Shown: piece by piece, positions 1 to 8,047 of the stretch
Layout of the letters: every line of letters begins with the position of its first letter
How positions within the stretch are numbered: position 1 is the stretch's first letter
From: Streptomyces longwoodensis
GTDB taxonomy: Bacteria > Actinomycetota > Actinomycetes > Streptomycetales > Streptomycetaceae
NCBI RefSeq assembly: GCF_001514125.1
Contig: NZ_KQ948554.1
Span: forward strand, 368,608-432,607
Direction: 5' to 3'
DNA length: 64,000 nt
Translations under genes and position numbers: made by a program
Notes under the pieces: model-generated
The model's input: the letters and a program-made list of their open reading frames with translations, nothing else
The model's database searches: none
What the model was told of the DNA's origin: nothing

Positions 1-65
1 CCGCGCCCCCACCCCACGCACCCCCACCGCCCCAGCCCAGCGCAGCGACATGGCAGGCTTGGCAC

Positions 66-752
66 ATGGCCGCGCAGATCAACCCCAGCATCCTGTCCGC
101 CGACTTCGCCCGCCTCGCGGACGAGGCCAGGGCGGTCGACGGAGCCGACTGGCTCCACGTCGACGTGATGGACAACCATTTCGTCCCCAACCTCACCCTC
201 GGCGTGCCGGTCGTGGAGTCCCTGGCCCGGGCGACGGACACCCCGCTGGACTGCCACCTGATGATCGAGGACCCCGATCGGTGGGCCCCGCAGTACGTCG
301 AGGCGGGTGCTTCCTCGGTCACCTTCCACGTGGAGGCCGCGGCCGCCCCGGTGCGCCTGGCCCGCGAGATCCGCGCCAAGGGCGCCCGTGCCTCCATGGC
401 GCTCAAGCCCGCGACGCCCATCGAGCCGTTCGAGGACCTGCTGCCCGAGCTCGACATGCTGCTGGTCATGACGGTCGAACCGGGCTTCGGCGGCCAGGCG
501 TTCCTCGACATCATGCTCCCCAAGATCCGCCGCACCCGTGAGCTGATCAGCAAGCACGGCCTGCAGCTGTGGCTCCAGGTGGACGGCGGGGTGTCGGCCT
601 CGACGATCGAGCGCTGCGCCGAGGCGGGCGCGGACGTCTTCGTCGCCGGGTCCGCCGTCTACGGCGCCGACGACCCGGCCGAGGCGGTGCGGGCCCTGCG
701 CTCCCAGGCCGAGGCCGCCACCGCCGGAGCGTCCTGGGCGTGCGACCACTGA
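66..752 (+). CDS. rpe: ribulose-phosphate 3-epimerase
   Basis: Interconverts ribulose 5-phosphate and xylulose 5-phosphate in the cytosolic pentose phosphate pathway. The 228-aa product has the usual family length and a complete (beta/alpha)8 signature: INPSILSADF at residues 5-14, HVDVMDNHFVPN at 31-42 with the metal-binding His and catalytic Asp, DCHLMIEDP near 61, MTVEPGFGGQ around 135-144, VDGGV around 172-176 and the phosphate-binding VAGSAVYG near the C-terminus. The ATG at 66 is the start that gives the normal N-terminus. The Shine-Dalgarno is weak, which fits coupling to a gene lying left of the window. A SorC-type sugar regulator follows 92 bases later. Identification is secure. Confidence 0.97.
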   Translation: MAAQINPSILSADFARLADEARAVDGADWLHVDVMDNHFVPNLTLGVPVVESLARATDTPLDCHLMIEDPDRWAPQYVEAGASSVTFHVEAAAAPVRLAREIRAKGARASMALKPATPIEPFEDLLPELDMLLVMTVEPGFGGQAFLDIMLPKIRRTRELISKHGLQLWLQVDGGVSASTIERCAEAGADVFVAGSAVYGADDPAEAVRALRSQAEAATAGASWACDH

Positions 753-844
753 GCCACGGGTACGTGAACGACTCCCATCCGGGCTGATCGGCCGCGCCGG
801 ATCTGCAAGGATGAACGGCGAGTCCAGAGTGTGAACACCAGAGT

Positions 845-1888
845 GTGAACAGCAGTGAGGAGATCGCCGTGTCGGGTATGTCGGCGGGCCGGTCAGCCAT
901 GCGGATGGGACCCGCTGAGCTGGTGCAGGCGGCGGCCATGGCCCGCCGCTTCTACCTCGAGGGGAAGTCCAAGATCCAGATCGCCGAGGAGTTCGGCGTC
1001 AGCCGCTTCAAGGTGGCCCGCGTTCTGGAGACGGCCCTCGAACGGGATCTCGTGCGCATCGAGATCCGCGTGCCGGCCGAGCTGGACGCCGAGCGCTCCG
1101 ACGCGCTCCGCGCCCGCTACGGCCTGCGGCACGCCGTCGTGGTCGAGTCCCCGGCCGATGCCGAGGAGACGCCCGACCCGGAGAACCTGGGGGAAGTGGC
1201 CGCCGACCTGCTCGGCGAACTGGTGAACGAGGGGGACGTACTGGGACTGGCCTGGGGCCGGTCCACCATCCACATGGCGGCGGCGCTGGACCGGCTGCCG
1301 CCGTGCACGGTGGTGCAGCTGACGGGTGTGTACGACGCCGGGACCGCCGAGCGCGGCTCGGTGGAGGCGGTGCGCCGGGCCGCCCAGGTCTCCGGCGGCG
1401 ACGCGCACCCCATCTACGCGCCGATGCTGCTGCCGGACGCGGCGACCGCGGCCGCGCTGCGCAACCAGACCGGGATCGCCCGGGCCTTCGAGTACTTCGA
1501 CAAGGTCACCGTCGCCTGCGTCTCCATCGGCTCCTGGGAGCCGGGCATCTCCACGGTGCACGACATGCTCAGCGACGAGGAGCGGGCGCACTACGCCTCG
1601 CTCGGGGTCGCCGCGGAGATGTCGGCGCACCTGTTCGACAGCGAGGGGCGGCGCGTCGGACGGGACCTGGGGGAGCGGTGCATCACGGTCAAGGCCGACC
1701 AGCTCCGCCGCATTCCCGAGGTGGTGGCGATCGCGGGCGGCCAGCGCAAGGCGGCCGCGATCGACGCGGTGCTGCGGTCGGGGCTCGTCACCAGCCTGGT
1801 GACGGACACCTCCGCGGCCGACTACCTGATGACCGCGGGGCCGACGCCCAGGTCCGCGCTGAACCGGGCGGACCCGGACGGGGTCTGA
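845..1888 (+). CDS. SorC/DeoR-type sugar-binding transcriptional regulator
   Basis: 347-aa DNA-binding regulator. An N-terminal helix-turn-helix (about residues 34-66, with GKSKIQIAEEFGVSRFKVAR) is joined to a SorC-family phosphosugar-binding effector domain of about 260 residues; that domain contains VLGLAWGRST and GDAHPIYAPMLLP and ends with VVAIAGGQRKAAAI. In this family, binding of a phosphorylated sugar to the C-terminal domain releases DNA. It lies directly after rpe in the same direction, so a pentose or sugar phosphate ligand is a reasonable inference, not shown. The GTG at 845 gives the longest reading; a GTG at 869 and ATGs shortly after it are alternatives. The gene ends just before an 8-bp tandem repeat. 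Confidence 0.88.
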   Translation: MNSSEEIAVSGMSAGRSAMRMGPAELVQAAAMARRFYLEGKSKIQIAEEFGVSRFKVARVLETALERDLVRIEIRVPAELDAERSDALRARYGLRHAVVVESPADAEETPDPENLGEVAADLLGELVNEGDVLGLAWGRSTIHMAAALDRLPPCTVVQLTGVYDAGTAERGSVEAVRRAAQVSGGDAHPIYAPMLLPDAATAAALRNQTGIARAFEYFDKVTVACVSIGSWEPGISTVHDMLSDEERAHYASLGVAAEMSAHLFDSEGRRVGRDLGERCITVKADQLRRIPEVVAIAGGQRKAAAIDAVLRSGLVTSLVTDTSAADYLMTAGPTPRSALNRADPDGV

Positions 1889-1889
1889 C

Positions 1890-1940
1890 CACAGCAGCAC
1901 AGCAGCACAGCAGCACAGCAGCACAGCAGCACAGCAGCAC
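1890..1940. repeat. 8-bp tandem repeat, 6.4 copies
   Basis: The unit CACAGCAG is repeated six times without a mismatch, followed by CAC. It starts one base after the TGA of the SorC-type regulator. The unit is not self-complementary, so it does not make a hairpin. The period of 8 would shift frame, but the tract is outside coding sequence. Confidence 0.95.
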
Positions 1941-2152
1941 TCGCGAGGAGCCGCGGTGGCAGGGGTGACCCGCCGTCGCGGCTCTTCCGCACGCGCGCCC
2001 GTCCTGGAGGATCCTCCCAACCGCCCCTGACCAGCCTGGACGTTCTGCCCGGGCATGACCGGGCGGACGTCATGGGAGAATGAAGTACGTGCTCTTTTCC
2101 CCCTGGCACACCTGTCCGGGGGTCACCTCTGATCGACTGGGATGTGCAGCAC

Positions 2153-3595
2153 GTGCGTTTCCTCAACGACATCCGGCCCGCGTACGACCTGACGTACGAC
2201 GACGTCTTCATGGTGCCGAGCCGCTCCGCGGTCGGATCGCGGCAGGGCGTCGACCTCTCCGCCCCGGACGGCACCGGCACCACGATCCCGCTGGTCGTCG
2301 CCAACATGACCGCCATCGCCGGCCGCCGCATGGCCGAGACCGTGGCCCGGCGCGGCGGTCTGGTGGTGATCCCGCAGGACATCCCGATCGACGTCGTCAC
2401 CGAGGTCGTCGGCTGGGTCAAGAGCCGCCACCTGGTCCTCGACACCCCGATCGTGCTCGCCCCGCACCAGACGGTCGCCGACGCGCTGTCCCTGCTGCCC
2501 AAGCGCGCGCACAACGCGGGCGTCGTGGTCGACGCCGAGGGCCGGCCGGTCGGTGTCGTCACCGACCGGGACCTCACCGGCGTCGACCGCTTCACCCAGC
2601 TCGAGCTGGTCATGTCCAAGGACCTGCTGCTGCTCGACGCGGACATCGACCCGCGCGAGGCGTTCAACCGGCTCGACGCGGCCAACCGGCGCTACGCCCC
2701 GGCCGTCGACGCCGACGGGCGGCTGGCCGGCATCCTCACCCGCAAGGGCGCCCTGCGGGCCACGCTGTACACCCCGGCCGTCGACGCGCACGGCAAGCTG
2801 CGCGTCGCCGCGGCCGTCGGCATCAACGGCGACGTGGCAGGCAAGGCCAAGCAGCTGCTCGACGCGGGCGTGGACACCCTCGTCATCGACACCGCGCACG
2901 GCCACCAGGAGTCGATGATCAGCGCCGTCCGGCTGGTGCGCGCGCTCGACCCCCAGGTGCCGATCGTGGCCGGCAACATCGTCTCCGCCGAGGGCGTCAA
3001 GGACCTGGTCGACGCGGGCGCCGACATCATCAAGGTCGGTGTGGGACCGGGCGCCATGTGCACCACCCGCATGATGACGGGCGTGGGCCGGCCGCAGTTC
3101 TCGGCGGTCCTGGAGTGCGCCGCCGAGGCGCGCAAGTACGGCAAGCACGTGTGGGCCGACGGCGGTGTCCGCCACCCCCGCGACGTGGCGATGGCCCTCG
3201 CGGCGGGCGCGTCCAACGTGATGATCGGCTCCTGGTTCGCCGGCACCTACGAGTCGCCGGGCGACCTTCAGCACGACGCCTCCGGGCGCCCCTACAAGGA
3301 GTCCTTCGGCATGGCCTCCGCGCGGGCGGTGGCCAACCGGACCTCGGAGGAGTCGGCGTACGACCGCGCCCGCAAGGCGCTGTTCGAGGAGGGCATCTCC
3401 ACCTCGCGCATGTTCCTCGACCCGGCGCGCCCGGGCGTCGAGGACCTGATCGACTCGATCATCGCGGGCGTCCGCTCCTCCTGCACCTACGCCGGCGCCG
3501 CCTCCCTGGAGGAGTTCGCCGACAAGGCCGTCGTCGGCATCCAGAGCGCGGCCGGCTACGCCGAGGGCAAGCCGCTGCACGCCAGCTGGAGCTGA
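2153..3595 (+). CDS. guaB1: GuaB1-type IMP dehydrogenase-related protein, probable GMP reductase with CBS domains
   Basis: About 480 aa, IMPDH/GMPR fold with a Bateman (two CBS) module inserted at roughly residues 93-200. The nucleotide-binding loop GPGAMCTTR carries the catalytic Cys near residue 303, and VWADGGVRHPRD and NVMIGSWFAGTYESPG follow. Actinobacteria carry several GuaB paralogues; the GuaB1 type from Mycobacterium has been characterised as a GMP reductase (GMP to IMP with NADPH), so purine salvage is more likely than IMP oxidation. The start is uncertain: GTG 2153 gives MRFLNDI, matching the usual family N-terminus, while GTG 2144 adds three residues. No strong ribosome site precedes either. 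Upstream (1941-2152) a GCCCGG...CCGGGC hairpin sits near 2048-2065. Confidence 0.9.
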   Translation: MRFLNDIRPAYDLTYDDVFMVPSRSAVGSRQGVDLSAPDGTGTTIPLVVANMTAIAGRRMAETVARRGGLVVIPQDIPIDVVTEVVGWVKSRHLVLDTPIVLAPHQTVADALSLLPKRAHNAGVVVDAEGRPVGVVTDRDLTGVDRFTQLELVMSKDLLLLDADIDPREAFNRLDAANRRYAPAVDADGRLAGILTRKGALRATLYTPAVDAHGKLRVAAAVGINGDVAGKAKQLLDAGVDTLVIDTAHGHQESMISAVRLVRALDPQVPIVAGNIVSAEGVKDLVDAGADIIKVGVGPGAMCTTRMMTGVGRPQFSAVLECAAEARKYGKHVWADGGVRHPRDVAMALAAGASNVMIGSWFAGTYESPGDLQHDASGRPYKESFGMASARAVANRTSEESAYDRARKALFEEGISTSRMFLDPARPGVEDLIDSIIAGVRSSCTYAGAASLEEFADKAVVGIQSAAGYAEGKPLHASWS

Positions 3596-3676
3596 CCCCG
3601 CCGCCCGCGCGGGCCCGTGGCGCGCAACGCCGCCGGGGGCCCGCGCAACGAACACGCGCCCCGTCCCGATGAACGC

Positions 3677-3722
3677 AACGATCGTTCGGCGAGGCGCAAG
3701 GTTGCTGCATTTCACCAGCAAC
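3677..3722. promoter_or_regulatory. two inverted repeats upstream of the APC permease
   Basis: A perfect palindrome AACGATCGTT (3677-3686) is followed by an inverted repeat with 7-bp arms GTTGCTG (3701-3707) and CAGCAAC (3716-3722), separated by 8 bases. They lie in the 252-base gap between guaB1 and the permease, upstream of a TAGGGT -10-like hexamer near 3736. Spaced dyads fit binding by a dimeric Lrp/AsnC protein, and such a regulator is encoded just downstream. This assignment is inferred. Confidence 0.45.
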
Positions 3723-3847
3723 GCCCGGGCTCGTAGGGTTCTGGGCTGTACACAGCTCGGCGGGGACCCCGCTCGGTGGGTCCCTGCTGGCGCAGGGCCG
3801 CTGCCGGTTCCCCCGCCGCCCGGACGGCAGCGACGAAGGAGTCATGC

Positions 3848-5323
3848 GTGATCGACCAAGGCGCACCCCCGCAGGAGCGCGGCCAGACCGTCGCCCGGAC
3901 CCCCGGGCTCGGTGCGCGCCTCATGCGCCGCAAGCCCGTGGAAGTGCTGGTCGCCGAGGGCGGCCAGGGCGAGGGCGGAACCCTGCGGCGCTCGCTGGGA
4001 CTGTGGCAGCTCACCATGATCAGCATCGGTGCCACCCTCGGCACCGGCATCTTCGTCGTGCTCGGCGAGGCGGTCCCCAAGGCCGGTCCCGCGGTCACCC
4101 TCTCGTTCGTGATCGCCGGTCTCACCGCCCTGTTCTCGGCCCTGTCCTACGCCGAACTGGCGGGCACCATCCCGGTCGCCGGCTCCTCGTACTCGTACGC
4201 TTACGCAACGATGGGCGAGCTGATCGCCTGGGTGTGCGGCTGGTGCCTGGTGCTGGAGTACGGCGTCTCGGTCGCCGCCGTGGCCGTCGGCTGGGGCGAG
4301 TACCTCAACGAGCTGCTCGACGGCACGATCGGCGTGACCCTGCCGGACGCCCTGTCCGCCCCGCCCGGCGACGGCGGCGTGTTCAACCTGCCCGCCCTGA
4401 TCGTCGTCCTGCTGGCCATGGCGTTCCTGCTCGGCGGGGCCCGCGAGTCGGCCCGCGCCAACACCGTCATGGTGGCCGTGAAGATCGCCGCGCTGGTGCT
4501 GTTCTGCGCGATCGGCGTGCAGGGGCTGCGCAGCGGCAACTACGAGCACTTCATGCCGCTCGGCATGAGCGGCGTCAGCGCGGCCGGGGCCACGCTGTTC
4601 TTCTCGTACATCGGCTTCGACGCCGCCTCCACCGCGGGCGAGGAGGCCAAGGACGCCCAGCGCGACCTGCCCCGCGCCATCATGCTGTCGCTGGTCATCG
4701 TCACCGCGCTGTACGTCCTGGTCGCGGCCGTCGCCGTGGGCGCCAAGCCCTGGCGGCAGTTCAACGACTCCGAGGCCGCGCTCGCCCAGATCATGCGCGA
4801 CGTCACCGGCCAGGGCTTCTGGGCCACGCTGCTCGCGGCCTGCGCGGTCATCGCCATCGCCAGCGTCGTGCTGACCGTGCTCTACGGCCAGACCCGCATC
4901 CTCTTCGCGATGTCCCGCGACGGGCTCGTGCCCAAGGTCTTCTCCCGGGTCCACCCGAAGACCGGCGCCCCCCGCGCCAACACGGTGATCGTGTCCCTGT
5001 TCTGCGGTGTCCTCGCCGCGGCCGTCCCGCTGGGCCAGCTCGCCGACGCCACCAGCATCGGCACGCTGTTCGCCTTCGCGCTGGTCAACGTGGCCGTCGT
5101 GGTGCTGCGCCGGACCCGCCCGCAGATGAACCGCACGTTCCGGGTCCCGCTCTCGCCGCTGCTGCCCGCGCTGGGCTTCGCCTTCTGCGTGTGGATGATG
5201 GGCAGCCTGTCCACCGTCACCTGGGTGGTCTTCGGCGTCTGGATGGCGGTCGGGCTCGTGGTCTACTTCCTGTACGGCCACCGCCGCTCCCGTCTTGCCC
5301 CGCCCGCGCCATCCGAGAAGTGA
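3848..5323 (+). CDS. APC-family amino acid permease
   Basis: 491-aa integral membrane permease of the amino acid-polyamine-organocation family (cationic amino acid transporter-like). After a cytoplasmic N-terminus of about 50 residues comes the family signature for TM1, ISIGATLGTGIFVVLGEA, then TM2-3 with ALSYAELAGTIPVAGSSY and about 12 hydrophobic segments overall, with FSYIGFDAASTAGEE in the middle. GTG 3848 is chosen because GAAGGAG lies 7 bases upstream; earlier in-frame starts give a non-family extension. It is followed after 10 bases by an Lrp/AsnC regulator and then by DavA/DavB-like catabolic genes, so a basic amino acid such as lysine is the best substrate guess (inference). Confidence 0.92.
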   Translation: MIDQGAPPQERGQTVARTPGLGARLMRRKPVEVLVAEGGQGEGGTLRRSLGLWQLTMISIGATLGTGIFVVLGEAVPKAGPAVTLSFVIAGLTALFSALSYAELAGTIPVAGSSYSYAYATMGELIAWVCGWCLVLEYGVSVAAVAVGWGEYLNELLDGTIGVTLPDALSAPPGDGGVFNLPALIVVLLAMAFLLGGARESARANTVMVAVKIAALVLFCAIGVQGLRSGNYEHFMPLGMSGVSAAGATLFFSYIGFDAASTAGEEAKDAQRDLPRAIMLSLVIVTALYVLVAAVAVGAKPWRQFNDSEAALAQIMRDVTGQGFWATLLAACAVIAIASVVLTVLYGQTRILFAMSRDGLVPKVFSRVHPKTGAPRANTVIVSLFCGVLAAAVPLGQLADATSIGTLFAFALVNVAVVVLRRTRPQMNRTFRVPLSPLLPALGFAFCVWMMGSLSTVTWVVFGVWMAVGLVVYFLYGHRRSRLAPPAPSEK

Positions 5324-5333
5324 TCGACCGACC

Positions 5334-5786
5334 GTGCTGAACGATCTCGACGAACGCATCGTGCACGCCCTCGCCGAGGACGCCCGCCGCTCCTACGCGG
5401 ACATCGGGTCCCTGGTCGGCCTGTCCGCGCCCGCCGTCAAGCGGCGCGTGGACCGGCTGCGGGCCACCGGAGCCATCACCGGCTTCACCGTTCGGGTCGA
5501 CCCGGCGGCCCTCGGCTGGCAGACCGAGGGGTTCGTCGAGATCTACTGCCGGCGCCACACCTCCCCGGAGACCATCCAGCGCGGTCTGGAGCGCTACCAG
5601 GAGGTGGTGTCCGCCTCCACCGTCACCGGTGACGCGGACGCCGTCGCGCAGGTCTTCGCCGCCGACATGCGCCACTTCGAGCGCGTGCTGGAGCGGATCG
5701 CCGGGGAACCGTTCGTGGAGCGCACCAAGTCCGTGCTGGTGCTCTCCCCCCTGCTGCGGCGCCACTCGGCGGGCTCGCCGACCTGA
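5334..5786 (+). CDS. Lrp/AsnC-family transcriptional regulator
   Basis: 150-aa cytosolic regulator. The N-terminal winged helix has LNDLDERIVHALAEDARRSY and a recognition helix around SAPAVKRRVDRL (residues 32-43); a C-terminal RAM ligand-binding domain includes SASTVTGDADAVAQV. The GTG at 5334 gives the canonical short N-terminus seen in the family; an upstream ATG would extend into the permease gene. It lies 10 bases after the permease stop and probably shares its transcript. Family members usually bind an amino acid and control the adjacent transporter and catabolic genes, so control of this block, and perhaps of the dyads at 3677-3722 and 7151-7162, is a sensible inference. Confidence 0.9.
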   Translation: MLNDLDERIVHALAEDARRSYADIGSLVGLSAPAVKRRVDRLRATGAITGFTVRVDPAALGWQTEGFVEIYCRRHTSPETIQRGLERYQEVVSASTVTGDADAVAQVFAADMRHFERVLERIAGEPFVERTKSVLVLSPLLRRHSAGSPT

Positions 5787-5965
5787 GGGGAAGCCCTGCC
5801 CCGGCCGCCGGGGGCCCCGGAAACCACTGGTGCCCCCGTCCCGCCCCGCCCTACGATCGGGACATGACCCGACGACATTGATCCTCCACGAGATCATCCG
5901 AGACCCGGCTGACGCGCACCCTGTACGCGTACGCGTTCCTCGACGAGTTCGTCCTGCTGTACCCG

Positions 5966-7093
5966 GTGTACGCGCTGCTGTTCGCCGACACCGGGCTGTC
6001 CCTCTGGCAGATCTCCTCGCTGTTCGTGCTCTGGTCGCTGACGGGGCTGGCCCTGGAGGTCCCCTCGGGCGTGTGGGCCGACGCCTCCTCCCGCCGGGCC
6101 CTGCTGCGGCTCGGCCCCCTGCTGGGCGCCGTGGGCTTCGCCCTGTGGGTCGCCGTGCCCTCGTACGCGGCCTTCGCGGCCGGTTTCGTGCTGTGGGGCG
6201 CCCGCGGCGCGCTCGGCTCGGGTGCCCTGGAGGCGCTGGTCTACGAGGAGCTGGACCGCCTCGGCTCCGCCGACCGCTACGCCCGCGCCATGGGCCGGGC
6301 CCACGCGGCCGGGCAGGTCGCCGTGGTCTCAGCGATGGCGCTGGCCGGGCCGGTGCTGGCGTGGGGCGGCTACCCGGCCGTCGGCGCGGCGAGCGTCGCG
6401 GCCTGTCTGCTGACCGCGCTGGTGGCGGGCCGCCTCCCCGAGCACCGCACCGGCGACCCGGCACCCGAGCACGGGGCCGCGAGCATGCGCTCCGGGCTCG
6501 CCGCGGCCCGCCGCGACCGCTCCGTGCGCGGAGCCCTGCTGCTGGTCCCGGCGGTGGCGGCGGTGTGGGGCGCGCTCGACGAGTACACGCCCCTGTTGGT
6601 CCGTGGCACCGGGGTCCCGGACAGCACGGTGCCGTACGCCCTGGTGCTCATCTGGACCGGGGTGACCACGGGCAGCCTGCTGGCCGGACCGGGCGGCCGG
6701 CTCGGCCGCCGGGGCCTCGCCGCGCTGCTGGCGCTCTCGGCGCTCGCCCTGGCCGCCGGCGCGCTCAGCGGCGTCCCGGCGGGCATCGCCCTGGTCGCCG
6801 TGGCCTTCGGCGGCTTCCAGCTCGCCACCGTCGTCGCCGACGCCCGCCTCCAGGAGCGCATCGAGGGCACCGGCCGGGCCACCCTCACCTCGATCGCGGG
6901 CCTCGGCACCGAGGCCGTCACCCTCACCGTCCACGGCCTGTACGCCGTCCTCGGCACCACCGCCGCGCACGGCACGGTGTTCGCGCTCTGCGCGGTCCCG
7001 TACCTGGTCACGGCCCTGTGCCTGGCCCTGGCCCGCAGGCCGCGCGAGATCGTCCGGCGGCGGCGCAACGAATCGCCGCGCGGCGGCCGATGA
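5966..7093 (+). CDS. MFS transporter, 5' end anomalous
   Basis: At least 375 aa of a major facilitator protein with about 11-12 hydrophobic segments, including the conserved loop VWADASSRRALL after TM2 and a second-half repeat from about residue 190. The coordinates use the first standard start (GTG 5966), but this GTG lies inside what should be TM1: the same frame upstream encodes RTLYAYAFLDEFVLLYP, typical of the TM1 start in such transporters. The natural-looking ATG at 5864 is in the same frame but meets a TGA at 5879-5881 after five codons. Either a CTG (5909 or 5921) is used, or the gene carries a nonsense mutation or sequence error. It lies between the Lrp regulator and the DavA-like gene; the substrate is unknown. 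Confidence 0.75.
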   Translation: MYALLFADTGLSLWQISSLFVLWSLTGLALEVPSGVWADASSRRALLRLGPLLGAVGFALWVAVPSYAAFAAGFVLWGARGALGSGALEALVYEELDRLGSADRYARAMGRAHAAGQVAVVSAMALAGPVLAWGGYPAVGAASVAACLLTALVAGRLPEHRTGDPAPEHGAASMRSGLAAARRDRSVRGALLLVPAVAAVWGALDEYTPLLVRGTGVPDSTVPYALVLIWTGVTTGSLLAGPGGRLGRRGLAALLALSALALAAGALSGVPAGIALVAVAFGGFQLATVVADARLQERIEGTGRATLTSIAGLGTEAVTLTVHGLYAVLGTTAAHGTVFALCAVPYLVTALCLALARRPREIVRRRRNESPRGGR

Positions 7094-7131
7094 GCGCAAC
7101 GAACCGTGCACCAGCGCGCAACGGCTCCGCC

Positions 7132-7162
7132 TTGTCCGGTTCGCGCGGCCGACCGTACGGTC
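7132..7162 (+). promoter_or_regulatory. promoter with palindromic operator over the -10, upstream of the DavA-like gene
   Basis: A -35-like TTGTCC (7132-7137) and -10-like TACGGT (7156-7161) are separated by 18 bases. The -10 is embedded in a perfect 12-bp palindrome GACCGTACGGTC (7151-7162). The translation start follows at 7204. The overlap of operator and -10 suggests repression, by the adjacent Lrp protein or another factor (inference). Confidence 0.5.
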
Positions 7163-7203
7163 TACGTGGCCCCCCGACCCCCTCCGCACGGTGAGGAACA
7201 CGC

Positions 7204-7992
7204 ATGCGCACAGCCCTGCTCCAGAGCTCCGGCCGCCCGGGCTCGGTCGCCGAGAACCTCAAGGTCCTCGACGAGGCCGCGGGCCGTGCCGCCGACGCGG
7301 GAGCCGGACTGCTCATCACCCCGGAGATGTTCCTGACCGGCTACGCGATCGGTGACGACATCGCCCGCCTCGCCGAGCCCGCCGACGGCGACTCGGCGGA
7401 CGCGGTCGCCGAGGTGGCCGGCCGGCACGGCCTGGCCGTCGCCTACGGCTACCCCGAGCGGGCGGGGGAGGGCGTGTACAACGCCGTGCAGCTGATCTCC
7501 GCCGACGGCGTCCGGCTCGCCGGCTACCGCAAGACCCACCTGTTCGGCTGCTTCGAGCGCGACCACTTCACGCCGGGCGACCAGCAGGTCGTCCAGGCCG
7601 AGCTGAACGGCCTCACCGTCGGCCTGCTCATCTGCTACGACGTCGAGTTCCCGGAGAACGTGCGGGCCCACGCCCTCGCGGGCACCGACCTGCTGGTCGT
7701 GCCGACGGCGCAGATGCACCCGTACCAGTTCGTGGCCGAGTCGATGATCCCGGTGCGGGCCTTCGAGAGCCAGATGTACGTCGCCTACGTCAACCGGGTC
7801 GGCCCGGAGGGCGCGTTCGAGTTCGTCGGGCTGTCCACCCTGGCCGGCCCCGACGGGGTGGCCCGGGCCCGCGCCGGACGCGCCGAGCAGCTGGTGTTCG
7901 CCGACGCCGACCCCGTCTTCCTGGCCGCCTCCCGCGAGGCCAACCCGTACCTGGAGGACCGCCGTCCCGGTCTGTACGGGTCCCTGGTCTGA
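7204..7992 (+). CDS. davA: nitrilase-superfamily amidase, DavA-like (5-aminovaleramide amidohydrolase)
   Basis: 262-aa carbon-nitrogen hydrolase with the full Glu-Lys-Cys triad: Glu41 in PEMFLTGY, Lys110 in YRKTHLFG and Cys144 in LICYDVEFPEN. Length and motif spacing match DavA of Pseudomonas, which hydrolyses 5-aminovaleramide to 5-aminovalerate and ammonia in lysine breakdown. The following gene is a DavB-type lysine 2-monooxygenase, so the pair would convert lysine to 5-aminovaleramide and then 5-aminovalerate. It is preceded by a promoter with a palindrome over the -10 and by GAGGAAC as ribosome site. Other short omega-amino or aromatic amides remain possible substrates; membership of the nitrilase superfamily is certain. 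Confidence 0.88.
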   Translation: MRTALLQSSGRPGSVAENLKVLDEAAGRAADAGAGLLITPEMFLTGYAIGDDIARLAEPADGDSADAVAEVAGRHGLAVAYGYPERAGEGVYNAVQLISADGVRLAGYRKTHLFGCFERDHFTPGDQQVVQAELNGLTVGLLICYDVEFPENVRAHALAGTDLLVVPTAQMHPYQFVAESMIPVRAFESQMYVAYVNRVGPEGAFEFVGLSTLAGPDGVARARAGRAEQLVFADADPVFLAASREANPYLEDRRPGLYGSLV

Positions 7993-8047
7993 CCCCGCCG
8001 GTCCGACACCCCCACGCAGTCCCACTTGTGCAAGGAGTCCGTACCCC

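Noticed and set aside
3776..3847. A 24-residue N-terminal extension of the APC permease
   Set aside because: The extension is unlike the family, and a GAAGGAG ribosome site correctly serves GTG 3848.
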